A stretch of DNA of 64,000 bases, from assembly GCA_947490345.1 (NCBI GenBank), contig CANLGL010000015.1, positions 1 to 64,000 on the forward strand, given 5' to 3'. The translations under genes were made by a program, and so were the position numbers. The notes beneath the pieces are model-generated. The model worked only from the letters and a program-made list of their open reading frames with translations. It was not told the origin of the DNA and ran no database searches. The DNA comes from Deltaproteobacteria bacterium. GTDB taxonomy: Bacteria; Myxococcota_A; UBA796; SXON01. Below are positions 10,201 through 18,004 of the stretch, in pieces (positions within the stretch are counted from its first letter, which is position 1; each line of letters begins with the position of its first letter).

Positions 10201-13200
10201 CCAGGAAGGCCATCAGCCCGCCCTCGGCGCGGAAAAGTCGACCCCACACGACTTGCTCCAGCGCCGCGCCACTGATGGCGGTGAGCCCACGCAGGGCGTT
10301 GTAGACGGCGTTTTCGTCGGTGCCGATGCCCTTGCACGCGGTGTGGACGCGCTGCGCACGGTCGGACAGATTCGCGTACACCCCGGCCGCGGCTGCGTTG
10401 GCCATGGGCGTCAGGGTTTGTGGCATACGCGCGATGCGTTCGCGCAGCTGGGTGGCATACTGGGTGTTCTGCGTCGCCAGTGCAGTCTTGGCCGCCGCCA
10501 GCGCCGCGGTGAGCTGGGCCTCAGCGAGGGTCAGTCGCTGTGTCACCAGCGCGCCCATGGGCTCGATGTGTTGGGTGAACGCAGTCTCGATCGCGGTGCC
10601 GGTGGCATTGATGCCGACCGCGAACTGGACGGCGGTGGCACGAAGCCCGTCGGCTTGCTGACGGCCCTGGTTCGCGGCGCTCTCGGACTGCCCGTCCGTC
10701 AGGCGGGTCAGCGCGGTCCGGGCGTTGTTTGCGGCGTCCATCACCGTCTGACGCGCGGTCTCGCAGGACTTGTCCAGCTCCCCCATGATCTGGGAGTTGA
10801 AGGTCGGAAGGTCCCGCTCCTTCCCGGCCAAAAACTCCTTGACCTGGTCATAGGTCGTCGCCTGGTCCTTGGGAATCCCGGCCAGCACGCCGTCAAACCA
10901 TTGGGCGTAGCGCTCTTGCAGCGAGCCGTCGGCACTGGCGATGCTGGCCTTGGCGCTGTCACACGCGCCGGTCAGGTTCTGGTCCTGCTGGGCCTGGACG
11001 GTGTCAACTTCGCCGAGGGCCGCGGTCTCGGCGGTGGTGAGCGCGCCCTCAGCGCGTGTCTTGGCGGTGGTGATCGCCGTCTCCGCCTCGGTCGACTGTG
11101 TGGTGATCTGGGTGCCGGCGCGCTCGTTGGCCGCGACGAGCTGGGCGCGGCCGTTGGTCTCCATGGTGGTGAGCGCTTGGCGCAGGGTGGTGAGAGCAGC
11201 CTCGATCTGGGCGTCGTAGCTGGGCTTCTGCGCGCGCGCCGCCGCGGCTTTCTGGGCTCCACCCGCCTTGAAGTCGTTGACTGCGTCATCGACGCCCTTG
11301 CCTGCTGCCTTGCGACGCGCTTCGTTTTCGGCGCGCTCGAGTGCGTTGCCCGTGTCGGGCCAGGTGTTGACGATGGCGGCCTTGGTGGCAGCCAATTCGG
11401 TGGCGCACAGCTTTCCCGTGGCGTCGAAGGCCTTGGCCCCCACCTCCAGTTCAGCCCCGAACTTCTCTTTCCAGGGCGCGCCGAGCGCGTCGACGTTGGT
11501 ACGGCCGGCGGTGACGAGCGCGGTGAGCCGTGCTTGCTGGGCCGGAAGGCTCGTCGCGAGCGCTTCCCGTGCGGTACGTCCCGCGGCCTGGATGGTGCCG
11601 AGCGCCTCGGCGCCTGCGGTAGTGAGCCCTGCCCGCGCGGCGCCGTAGGCGCCGGAAATCCGGCCCCGGGCGCCGGCGATGTCGCCACGAAGCGCCTCTT
11701 TGGTCGCGTTGATCTCGGCGTCGAGCCCAAGCGCCTTGTCCGCGGCGTAGCGTTTGAGCCCCTCGCGCATCTGGTCGACCTGCGTCTTGATGCGGTCGAC
11801 GTGGGCCTCGATCTGCTGCTGGTGCTGCGCCGGGGTCATCCCCGTCTCTTTCGTGATGCCGGCTTCTTCCTTCTTCTTGAGGTTGAACGCAGGGAGCTTC
11901 AGCTCTCCCAGGGTGCGCGCGGCCAGCGCCGGCCCCGCACCGCCCGGACCGGCGCCCAACAGGCCAGCCGCCATCCCGGGCACGCTCTCCCCTCCCCCGA
12001 GGCCGCCGCCGCCACCGCCGCCGCCGCCGGGTGCGCCGTCCTTGCCCGTGGCGCCTGGGCCCGCCGCGCCCTCTTTCTTCGTTTCGGCGCCGTCCTTGCC
12101 TTCGCCGTCCGTGCCTTCGCCGTCTTTGCCTTCCCCTTCCTTGCCTTCTTCATCCTTTTTGCCATCGCCGTCTTTGTCGGCGCCTTCCTCGCCGGGCTTG
12201 GCGTCCTTCCCGACGCTCTCGCCGTCCTTGCCGATCGCGGCGTCGACCTTCAGCCCGGCGGCGTCGACCTTCGCCGTCGCCGTGACGCCGCCAGCTCCGA
12301 GGGCCGCGTCGACCTTCAGCGGACCGGCATCCACGTTCGCGCTCCCGGTCAGCCCGGCCACGCCGAGCTTCGCATCACCGATGACACCCTCCATCGCCGG
12401 ATTCGCGTCCGCCGCGACATCCACCCCGTCCTCACCTACGTTCGCTTGCACACCCAGGCTGTTCTTGCCATAGCTGAACTGGCCGTCCACGCTTACGTTG
12501 TTGCCACCCTCTCCCCCCAGATTTCCCTTGATTCCAACCCCCGCGTTCTGATCCCCGATCCGAGCGTCGAATTTCAGTCCGTCTCCCGAAAGCAACGAGC
12601 TCCCGGTTTTGCCGGGAGGGTCGATGCCGACGTCGAGCACACCCGGACGCCGGTGCTTCCGTTTCCAATCGAGGGTGCGCATCACCGCGCCGTCCAGCGC
12701 CTGACCATCCACCGTGGGCGCCGCCTGGTGGCCTGCCACTGGCTGCGTGGCGACGCCCGAGGACTCGGACTCCGCCGTCATCGGGGCCACATCGAGCAAC
12801 GACGCGTCCATCCTCGCGGTGATGGCTCGCTCGTTGGCGTACGCTTCGCGCTCGGCGCTGTCGGTGGGCGAGCTGACGTTGAGCCCGTCCCCGCCGGCGC
12901 TGGGGAGACGCCCTTCGTCGGACTGGACGACGTGGGTCAGCTCATGCGCCAGGATCGCGTCGCCTGACGGCGTGCCGGGGGCGTACGCACCCTGGCCGAA
13001 CCAGATCTCCGCGCCGATGGCGAAGGCGCGAGCATTCAGCGCTTCCGACGCTGCCGCCGCTGCCGCATCGGTGTGGACGCGCACGTGGGAGAAATCGTGC
13101 CCGAAGGCAGCGCCGAGACGCGCCGCGACGGCCGTCGGCAGGGGAGAGCCCCCGCGGCTGTGCATGTTGAGCACGGCGGGATGGGAGGCGTCGAAGTCGG

Positions 13201-13615
13201 TCGCCTCGCCATCGCGGCTGGCGAGGGTACGCATCGCCGCGTCGCCGAGGGCCACGGAATCCGACAACGCGCTGTTGACCGCACTGTTGCTGGCATCGGG
13301 CCCGAGCAGCCCGGTGTCGAAGCCGACCAACGCGAGGCTCAGCTGGTCCTGGAGGAATGTGGCGTCGCCAGCGAGCGGCGCGGCATCGACGTTGAGCCCA
13401 GGCGCGGTTGTCCATCCGGGCGCGCTCAGCCCGGCGTCCTGCATCCCCAACGCGCCGGCGAGCCGGGCGTTCCCGAAGCGCTCATGCGCATGCAGAACGG
13501 TGAGCTGCACCGCCTCTTCGCGCTGCGCCCGCTCGACGTTCCGGAGCCGCTCTTCGTGAAAGACCAGCTCGAACCCTTTGGAGTTCTGCTTGCGCCGTTG
13601 CAGGGAGATCGCCAT
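4232..13615 (-). CDS. Giant DUF4157 (eCIS-core) polymorphic-toxin-like protein with zeta-like kinase C-terminus
   Basis: 3127 aa from ATG 13615 (AGG-type ribosome site 10 nt upstream; earlier frame is non-coding in character). Order seen: DUF4157-type domain, residues about 150-230, with SRGGSPLP...HVRVHT and HELTH at 224-228 (HExxH zincin motif); beta-like repeats 330-458; Lys/Asp/Gly-rich linker 459-542 with poly-Gly; long coiled-coil region about 590-1070; annexin-like repeats (KGIGTDENAVYNAL near 1096, GAGTNEAMIKRAL near 1458); hydrophobic Gly/Ala stretch 1632-1682; Pro-rich linker about 1870-1925; NRDGTTDFVDAHGN-type repeats; Rossmann-like motifs VGAGFAG (about 2219) and VLGAGAAGAWG (about 2415) with VVLAIGQDG (about 2560), as in flavin/NAD(P) oxidoreductases; then a P-loop TSGGCAAGKGD (about 2901-2911) followed by AQERGIKVVFGYAEAD and SGRVVDV, as in zeta-toxin-type kinases. 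DUF4157 proteins are commonly linked to extracellular contractile injection systems; none of the structural genes are here. Confidence 0.85.
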   Translation of the reverse strand: MAISLQRRKQNSKGFELVFHEERLRNVERAQREEAVQLTVLHAHERFGNARLAGALGMQDAGLSAPGWTTAPGLNVDAAPLAGDATFLQDQLSLALVGFDTGLLGPDASNSAVNSALSDSVALGDAAMRTLASRDGEATDFDASHPAVLNMHSRGGSPLPTAVAARLGAAFGHDFSHVRVHTDAAAAAASEALNARAFAIGAEIWFGQGAYAPGTPSGDAILAHELTHVVQSDEGRLPSAGGDGLNVSSPTDSAEREAYANERAITARMDASLLDVAPMTAESESSGVATQPVAGHQAAPTVDGQALDGAVMRTLDWKRKHRRPGVLDVGIDPPGKTGSSLLSGDGLKFDARIGDQNAGVGIKGNLGGEGGNNVSVDGQFSYGKNSLGVQANVGEDGVDVAADANPAMEGVIGDAKLGVAGLTGSANVDAGPLKVDAALGAGGVTATAKVDAAGLKVDAAIGKDGESVGKDAKPGEEGADKDGDGKKDEEGKEGEGKDGEGTDGEGKDGAETKKEGAAGPGATGKDGAPGGGGGGGGGLGGGESVPGMAAGLLGAGPGGAGPALAARTLGELKLPAFNLKKKEEAGITKETGMTPAQHQQQIEAHVDRIKTQVDQMREGLKRYAADKALGLDAEINATKEALRGDIAGARGRISGAYGAARAGLTTAGAEALGTIQAAGRTAREALATSLPAQQARLTALVTAGRTNVDALGAPWKEKFGAELEVGAKAFDATGKLCATELAATKAAIVNTWPDTGNALERAENEARRKAAGKGVDDAVNDFKAGGAQKAAAARAQKPSYDAQIEAALTTLRQALTTMETNGRAQLVAANERAGTQITTQSTEAETAITTAKTRAEGALTTAETAALGEVDTVQAQQDQNLTGACDSAKASIASADGSLQERYAQWFDGVLAGIPKDQATTYDQVKEFLAGKERDLPTFNSQIMGELDKSCETARQTVMDAANNARTALTRLTDGQSESAANQGRQQADGLRATAVQFAVGINATGTAIETAFTQHIEPMGALVTQRLTLAEAQLTAALAAAKTALATQNTQYATQLRERIARMPQTLTPMANAAAAGVYANLSDRAQRVHTACKGIGTDENAVYNALRGLTAISGAALEQVVWGRLFRAEGGLMAFLVDDLNEDELKIARAYLGGNTALGARLELDASMHWYGDDEAQIEKILRDLSPEDLAAMKADPAWATTRARLVDNLGGTDLDVTKALIAGNVARADAYRLREKIDEARRSNDPDALADALAGVDPAQLAAVQQEFVNIQNKVDPEATNVPPIDATAAANQLADYATRDVQGIDPNTGEVRTNSVTGANRDLVRALATQGKDSVQAATSRFEVERQRSGGPNMERMEKALMSPAALQEDLHSPDPAVRDRATAAQNQRETAMREMYAQQYGGNTGRTMDSAIGGMFSGRDDKESQTSQRLMRNMLADGTNSPRVAADMIALGADGAGTNEAMIKRALGGMRPDEVAQMNTVYQQVHGESVFERLGVAERDANGNKIPGRDHASNQWFNELSGDDRREVEMLLQGDSKYMSAQQQMALARSQYDWQRGSESGAMGRSTMDGSAEQKDLDRNFNALTTLNTRMRADGTFANPEDQKEYQRLCGDVGINATQYQAATDRTANYITTGVAIVGAVVVTAATFGSGAPAGAAMIMAAAGTAASGAISMGVNAGMKGGRYGYEQAATDAGITAVNTLTAGAGAYMKGAQIGVGALGKVGSQVAIDGGMGFVNGAAQTAMTDGTWDKGFWSGMGDVGIGGARQSVTDMASSAVSNRIDETALGKSIDQGGGIWRSAAFKGASNAAGGVASVAAGTAFDAARGKGPTDLSSFAEQAGTEGAKQFVMGAGGGALGSGIRQRRGQAAPTTTPPPGPGGDPGGPPPGSSAGPAHDPNTPPPPGGGGPDLNPAAPRTADTSQRPVGSQPDGTTNRPPSAPSQDPNVDASTGRQPAGTQVDAATVAKQQQAHGGQGGRNDNDAHVVRDNNTGESTVTSPKGVTKADDTGVATRNRDGTTDFVDAHGNRTTTTPDGTTRTLLADGTAIVRDPDGTAVAVKGDVAVRLDAQGKVVASDPAQTPVRSAEAVREQAVFDRVDALLTSGKLTPEAAWAIVAKSGDASGQEVALRAAESRISRDDAVINRLVDIAKQTGPDGTPTFHPSELDAVIAAPDPLKALQVLEARAANKANDTAVKQSIDAATKADAAGGNYVDDVFDNITVGAGFAGISNELSALGNGAQGKRLVVGGENPWLKANADLGQRAGESDVAGGAQPMRSTADSESAAFMQARQHAENVEVNRAGAGVGVLSAKIDGVELRSQMEPGTTWHKDAAARIRINDGVNADGSPKFRYVYANHIDLAGGAGPSRGLTTEAGPGGKPAQIDADLYAQMKADGRIQQSDQGFDGNSVKPGEKVLVLGAGAAGAWGAEGSAKNAASVEWLGRMARPDDDMPAPQKARLEGLHDRLTAARAAGDDVAIQRAMGDLERFTFTEGRGNGFLPRNQREGAAFDPAMQSAAGGKITRSVTDDIKSVTFETNPATGKQQIRMVGNDGQEFWADRVVLAIGQDGEGAGGPGKLLGEIKGMTPLIDASGKEFPFPVVVGVESADGAVRVIGAAATSPAVRKRIASGFRYMTDENFGMQAGHGSVPTDSRGVVGSFHHSERMIRGANRETLIKLAQADAATQQRIIGAHDQAQDVKAAADNERLRVRPVLPGETSTPSPTTRTGGAPDTSLIPGAPKLVGPEAGQAVTTPKPGETPLIGLSGDFYDPKATGEQLRTQLTEQGVPRQQQLSQSERTEETRFADWAQKNAGAAADGARKLAEAIGNPDQPVFEVDAMKRLLPEYGAGGKPASPEEKAYRLEMNHALHPTAVAIARLGFQERLDVLARLPDGDPAKQVFVTSGGCAAGKGDLTGIVKDALGDRAKFGAVWDAAGEGDAGENAWVLRAAQERGIKVVFGYAEADPTTRFQSVLERAEGSGRVVDVMTFINSYSDGAAAFKSFMDSPEYKKAVADGQAEAFGIAPGEFNRASLTDKSQKAYPDVKPLNGAGEAFGAQHVGDPPNKQQALEASLRILEEHVRTQRAAGKNPDAVARGALENAIKFLDGQPPEVRVAVLESYARIFGGAPK

Positions 13616-13744
13616 GGACACACCTAGGGCAGTGCGCCAAACCGTAGCCTGCCGCGGGCGAGTCGGGGCGGGGTGGGCGGAGTTTTTCTCTGCACCACCC
13701 TTGCACGCCACCGCCCGCCTCCCTGCAACCCACCCCCGTAGGTT

Positions 13745-15046
13745 GTGGACACACCCGGACCGTGCGTGCATCCCCTCCTCCGCATCATCGGCATCTTCTT
13801 CGTCTTCCTCGCGACGCTCGTCGGCTGGCTCACCCTTGCCGGGGTGACGGACGCCCGTAGTCGCGAGTCACAGTCGACCCTACGCGACGAGGTCGGCTCG
13901 TTGTGGGGCAACGCGCAGACCCAGGCGGCGCCTCGCTTCCAGCTTCAATGGCCGGTGGAGGTGACCACCAAGAAAGACGTCACTGACGCGCTCGGAAACG
14001 TGGTGAGCACCCGCCTTGAGACCCACACCGAGACGCGCACCAGCGACGTCGACCCCGCTTCGTCCACACTCGCCGTCGATCTACAGCTGGACGAGCGCCG
14101 TCGCGGGTTGTTGTGGTTCCCCCTGTACGACGTGGCGTTCGACGGAACCTGGACCTACGAACATCGTGAGCTGGTCCCGCGCACCCTGGAGCTGAGCTTC
14201 GAATATCCGGACCGCAACGCCGACTACGACGACCTGCACTTCGTGGTCGACGGCGCGGACCTCGCCCGCGATCTTCGGGCGGCCGATGGGCGAACGACGT
14301 CACGGATGACGGTCCAGCCCGGCCAGATCGTGACGCTTCGGGTCGCCTACACCTCCCGCGGCGCCGACAGTTGGAGCTACCAGCCGAGCGTCGGAGTGGG
14401 ACAACTCGAAGCCTTCGCGCTGACGATGACCACCGACTTCGATGCCGTGGACTTCCCAGTGCCCGGACGGTCTCCGACATCGAAGGAGCAGGCGACTGGC
14501 GGCCCGGGTTGGACGCTGCATTGGGACTACGCACGCGTCGTGAGCGGCGTGGGCATCGGGATGATCATGCCCACCCACATCCAGCCCGGGGAGCTCGCCA
14601 CCGACTTGAGCGTGTCCGCGCCGCTGTCGTTGGGGCTTTTCTTCCTCTGGATCTACGTGCTGGGCCTGTTGAAGGACCGTCAGGTCCACCCGATCAACTA
14701 CCTGTTCATCGCCGGCGGCTTCTTCGCCTTCAACCTATTGTTCGCCTACACCGCCGATCGTCTCGACATCGAATGGGCCTTTACGCTGTCGGCCGGCGTG
14801 AGCGTGCTGTTGGTGACGACCTACCTCCGGCTGGTGGTCGGCTCCCGCTTTGCGTTGATCGAAGCTGGGATCGCGCAGGTGCTTTACCAGGTCGGATTCG
14901 CGGGGGCTCACTTCGCGGACGGCTACACCGGGTTGACCATCACCGTGCTGGGCATCGTGACCCTCTTTGCGCTGATGCAGCTTACGGGACGCATCGAGTG
15001 GTCGAGCGCGCTGGGGAAGAAGCGGCTGGAGCCGGCCAAACCCTGA
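13745..15046 (+). CDS. CreD-like inner membrane protein
   Basis: 433 aa. One membrane segment at residues about 12-32, a large beta-rich periplasmic domain (about 40-290), then five to six C-terminal membrane segments containing HPINYLFIAGGFFAFNLLF and ending TGRIEW. This topology and the C-terminal sequence pattern match the CreD family, known in E. coli for tolerance to colicin E2. Starts at GTG 13745 (GTG 13766 is equally possible). It is divergent from the giant toxin-like gene with a 129-bp spacer, so the two may share a regulatory region. No creABC two-component genes are beside it. Confidence 0.75.
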   Translation: MDTPGPCVHPLLRIIGIFFVFLATLVGWLTLAGVTDARSRESQSTLRDEVGSLWGNAQTQAAPRFQLQWPVEVTTKKDVTDALGNVVSTRLETHTETRTSDVDPASSTLAVDLQLDERRRGLLWFPLYDVAFDGTWTYEHRELVPRTLELSFEYPDRNADYDDLHFVVDGADLARDLRAADGRTTSRMTVQPGQIVTLRVAYTSRGADSWSYQPSVGVGQLEAFALTMTTDFDAVDFPVPGRSPTSKEQATGGPGWTLHWDYARVVSGVGIGMIMPTHIQPGELATDLSVSAPLSLGLFFLWIYVLGLLKDRQVHPINYLFIAGGFFAFNLLFAYTADRLDIEWAFTLSAGVSVLLVTTYLRLVVGSRFALIEAGIAQVLYQVGFAGAHFADGYTGLTITVLGIVTLFALMQLTGRIEWSSALGKKRLEPAKP

Positions 15047-15108
15047 CCCAGGGGGCGCAGCCGTGCTCGGCGTTGAAGAACAAGTTGTGAAAGTGGGCGT
15101 CGCGGCCT

Positions 15109-15292
15109 TCATGATTCAGGGCCTTTGATGAACCGAAGTCGATATGATCCCCCCCATCCTGTCGACTTTGGTTCACGATCATGAACCGAAGTGGACAGGA
15201 TTCCCCACATCCTATCGACCTTGGTTCATGATTCAGGGCCTTTGATGAACCGAAGTCGATATGATCCCCCACATCCTATCGACTTTGGTTCA
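15109..15292. repeat. Three tandem 47-nt hairpin repeats
   Basis: Units at 15129-15175, 15182-15228 and 15246-15292 each begin TGAACCGAAGT and end TTGGTTCA, so each is an imperfect inverted repeat able to fold on itself. Units 1 and 3 also share the 20-nt lead-in TTCATGATTCAGGGCCTTTG, giving a 117-bp direct period. The composition is notably more AT-rich than the surroundings. The rest of 15047-15436 contains no convincing gene. It looks like a REP/MITE-like element or a decayed mobile-element end. Confidence 0.75.
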
Positions 15293-15436
15293 CGCGCGCC
15301 GACGTTTCGCCGGATGGCGACCCCGCCGAGACGCAGAATGGTCTTCTGGTGGGCGACTGAGGGCGGCGAGAGCCGCGCGCCGACGCCAAACGCGAAGCGG
15401 AACGAGGCGTTCGCGCTGAGACGCGCTTGCGCACGT

Positions 15437-17020
15437 TCAGATCGGCTGATCGGGGGCGCCGCCCGGCTTAAGTGACCGGTATTGTCCCGTAGGACGGCGC
15501 CTGACCCAGACAGCGAGCAGCGCCGCTACCACCGGCCCCGCGATCGGCGCCAGCGTACCCCCCGTGGCGAGTGCCACCGCGAAGGCGACCGAGAGCGCGG
15601 CGGGGACGCCAACAACCGGCCACTTCGCGCGGGGCAGCGTTCGTCCGACAAGAGTGGTGCCCACGCCAACGGCTAGGGTCCACGCCGCAGCCAGCCCCGG
15701 GGCGAGCTCGCGCGGCGCCGCCTGCCGCAAAAGCGTCTGCACCTGGGACGCGAGCACCTCCGCGCCATAGCGGGGACCTTCCGCGGACCGCTGAAGGTCT
15801 CGGTCGCCGTGGAGCGCACCGACGATCGCCAGCCGGCCTCGCACCGCCGCCAGGTCACCCTCCGCCTTGATCGTCAAGACCTGCCCGGAGGGGGCCATCG
15901 CGACGCTGTTTCGCGAGAGCGGATTGCGCAGCGCGCCGAGCCGGAGCTCACCATCCGTCACCTCGGGCGGGCCCGCATGCACCAGCGCACCCGCCGCGAG
16001 CGCCGCCACGTGCCAGTAGTCGCGCCCCTCCCCGTCGGCGACCCGCACCCGCGCGCGGCGGATCCAGCCAACCGAAAGGTCGGCCAGCGAGACCGCGTGC
16101 CCAAGCTGCACCGCCTCTGCGAGCGTGTCGCTGCCTGGCCGATCGACGCGCTCGCCGTCCAGCCGCACGGGCACGATCACCGGCACGCCGGCCCGGCGGA
16201 TGGCCGCCGCGATGGCCACGTCCGACTCCGTCTCGGCGGTGAAGCTGACATCGACGAGGATGGCGGCAGCACCCGCGGCGGCGAGCCGATCGACCAGCGC
16301 CGGCCACTCGGGTCGGTAACTTCGCAGATCGGGGAGCTCCGGGAGCACGACGACGACGACGTCTTCGATCACCACCGCGCGGCCGGCCGCGCGCAAGAGC
16401 GGGTAGTGCAGGTGCACATCCACCAGACTCCCGAGCCCCACGAAAACTGCGACGGTCGGCGCGAGCGCGGCAGCAAGAGCGCGACCGGGGAAGGCGCGCC
16501 ACGGTGACTCCGGGAAAACCCGCGCCAGCACGTCGCCGAGCGCATCGGCGTCCAGGCGGTGCAACGCCACCTCACCCGCCGGACTCCCACGCGGCACCAC
16601 GACATGCGTGCAGCCGGAAACACCAGCAGCCCTCAGCTTGGCCGGAATTCCCGCGACCGGAGCGATGCGACCGTCCAGGTCGACGCCCCCGGTGAACGCC
16701 CACCCTGCCGGCACGGGCCGCCCTCGCACCGCGCTTGCAGTCGCGACCGCGATCGCCAGGGCCAACGACGTCCCGTACAGCCGAAACCCGGCACCGCGAA
16801 CCTGCCAGACCACGCGGTGCGCTCCGGCCGATGCACCCAACACCGCCGCCACCGCCACCTGGCCCGCCACACTCGCATCGCGCTCGCAGTCCTGGGGAGT
16901 CGAGACTCCACCTTCGCCCGGGTAGACCTCGACCACCACCTCGAGCGCGTGGCCCTGGCCGGTGCCGTCGACGACAAGTGCGGTCGCGACTCCGGGGCGG
17001 GGCTTGGCGGGGGGCGGCAC
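15437..17020 (-). CDS. Lon-type proteolytic domain fused to CHASE2-like sensor
   Basis: 527 aa. Residues about 10-180 resemble the Lon/ChlI proteolytic domain: FRLYGTSLALAIAVA carries the GxS of the Ser nucleophile, FTGGVDLDGRIAPVAGIPAKL carries the FTG...G...vgGI..K signature with the Lys, and THVVVPRGS follows. A hydrophobic segment (about 185-205) then leads to a CHASE2-like extracytoplasmic domain (DVHLHYPLL, LPDLRSYRPEWPALVDRL, AAILVDVSF, VPVIVPVRL), and the C-terminus has two or three membrane segments. CHASE2 is normally a sensor in kinases and cyclases. GTG 17020 gives a short leader before the Lon domain; an ATG at 17059 would run into transposase-derived sequence. Whether the Ser-Lys dyad is active needs an alignment. 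Confidence 0.75.
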   Translation of the reverse strand: MPPPAKPRPGVATALVVDGTGQGHALEVVVEVYPGEGGVSTPQDCERDASVAGQVAVAAVLGASAGAHRVVWQVRGAGFRLYGTSLALAIAVATASAVRGRPVPAGWAFTGGVDLDGRIAPVAGIPAKLRAAGVSGCTHVVVPRGSPAGEVALHRLDADALGDVLARVFPESPWRAFPGRALAAALAPTVAVFVGLGSLVDVHLHYPLLRAAGRAVVIEDVVVVVLPELPDLRSYRPEWPALVDRLAAAGAAAILVDVSFTAETESDVAIAAAIRRAGVPVIVPVRLDGERVDRPGSDTLAEAVQLGHAVSLADLSVGWIRRARVRVADGEGRDYWHVAALAAGALVHAGPPEVTDGELRLGALRNPLSRNSVAMAPSGQVLTIKAEGDLAAVRGRLAIVGALHGDRDLQRSAEGPRYGAEVLASQVQTLLRQAAPRELAPGLAAAWTLAVGVGTTLVGRTLPRAKWPVVGVPAALSVAFAVALATGGTLAPIAGPVVAALLAVWVRRRPTGQYRSLKPGGAPDQPI

Positions 17021-17040
17021 GGGGCAGTGTAACGGAGAGG

Positions 17041-17560
17041 CGCGCGTTGGCGAGCGCATGGAGAACCTGGTCTATCGGTGGATGTGCGGAGGTGTTCCGG
17101 TCGAATACCACACGCTGAACGACTTCCGCTCGCAGAACGCGGAGGCGCTGCGGGCCGTTTTGACCCGCTCGGTGAGCGCGCTGATCGCGGGAGGGGTGGT
17201 CTCGGTGGAGACGGTGGCGGTCGACGGCGTCCGCGTCCGCGCCAGCGCCGGCGCGGCTTCCTTCCGGTCGGCGCGACGTCTTCGTGAACGGCCCGCGGTC
17301 AACGCGTACGTCACCACCGACACCCAGCATGGCTTCGTGCTCGACGCCTACGTCACTGCGAATGCGACGGACAACGCGGAGATTCCGAGGGTGGTAGAGC
17401 GTCTCTCGAAGGCGTACCCGGGGGCTCCGGTACGGAGCGTGTTGGCCGATTCAGGGTTCTGGGGCGAGCCCGCGATGGCGGCGATGGAGGGCGTCGGCGT
17501 GACGGTCTACACGCCCGTCGCGACGCCGCGCGGAGATCGGAAGGTAGACGCCTCGACCGA
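17041..17560 (+). pseudogene. IS1182-like transposase remnant
   Basis: Translated residues from ATG 17058 read VYRWMCGGVPVEYHTLNDFR and then VAVDGVRVRASAGAASFR, which match the first half of IS1182-type transposases. The N-terminal DUF772-like part is missing, the central helical region is deleted, and the sequence jumps to NAYVTTDTQHGFVLDAYV and SVLADSGFWGEPA before losing similarity near 17560. I see no terminal inverted repeats or target duplication. It is an inactive fragment lying between the 5' end of the Lon-CHASE2 gene and the 3' end of the gene at 17630. Confidence 0.8.
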
Positions 17561-17629
17561 GGATGCGGATTCTTGCCCAGCCTCGGGAGGCGGCGGCCGC
17601 ACCGTGAGCGGCTGGAAAAGCTGCTTCCC

Positions 17630-18004
17630 TCACCGCACCAACCGCACCCCCCCGCCAACCGCGTCGACACCCACGATAACCTCGCCCAAGGGCGGCACCG
17701 GCGAGGGCACTCCAGGCACCAAAACCAACCGCAGTTCGCCGATGACCAGCGTGAGCCCGGCCGGCCCCGCCGTCTGCGTCGCCACGCCCCGAGCCACCTC
17801 TACGACGTAGACGCCATCGCGGTAGAAGCGGTCTCCGTCGGCAGCGGCCAGGCGCACGGGTTCATGCTCCTCCGCCTCGTCGACTTCAAACACATCCTCC
17901 TCGACGCTGCGCTCGTGCGCGTGACGACGAAGCGCGGCCCGACGCGCCAAGCCGTCCAAGAGCGGCTGGGTAGACAAGAAACCATCCCAGCGATCGTGAC
18001 TCAT
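17630..18004 (-). CDS. Hypothetical protein, third gene of a lipoprotein/regulator operon
   Basis: 124 aa; ATG 18004 overlaps the TGA of the gene at 18001 (ATGA). An acidic, helical N-terminal half (SVEEDVFEVDEAEEHEP) is followed by beta-like strands and a Pro/Gly-rich end. The 3' end lies next to the transposase remnant, so the natural C-terminus may have been altered by the insertion. Family not recognised. Because it follows a putative DNA-binding regulator it might modulate it, but that is speculation. Confidence 0.55.
   Translation of the reverse strand: MSHDRWDGFLSTQPLLDGLARRAALRRHAHERSVEEDVFEVDEAEEHEPVRLAAADGDRFYRDGVYVVEVARGVATQTAGPAGLTLVIGELRLVLVPGVPSPVPPLGEVIVGVDAVGGGVRLVR

Noticed and set aside
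6542-12967. Long plus-strand open frames (926 and 1187 aa) opposite the giant gene
   Set aside because: They are antisense shadows: composition-driven, His/Arg/Gly-rich, no motifs, while the minus frame has clear domains over the same bases.
14982-15272. Minus-strand frame with a repeated GDHIDFGSSKALNHE
   Set aside because: It is the hairpin repeat read in one frame plus the antisense end of the CreD-like gene.
17041-17560. Complete IS element
   Set aside because: Transposase lacks its N-terminus, middle and C-terminus, and no inverted ends or target duplication are visible.
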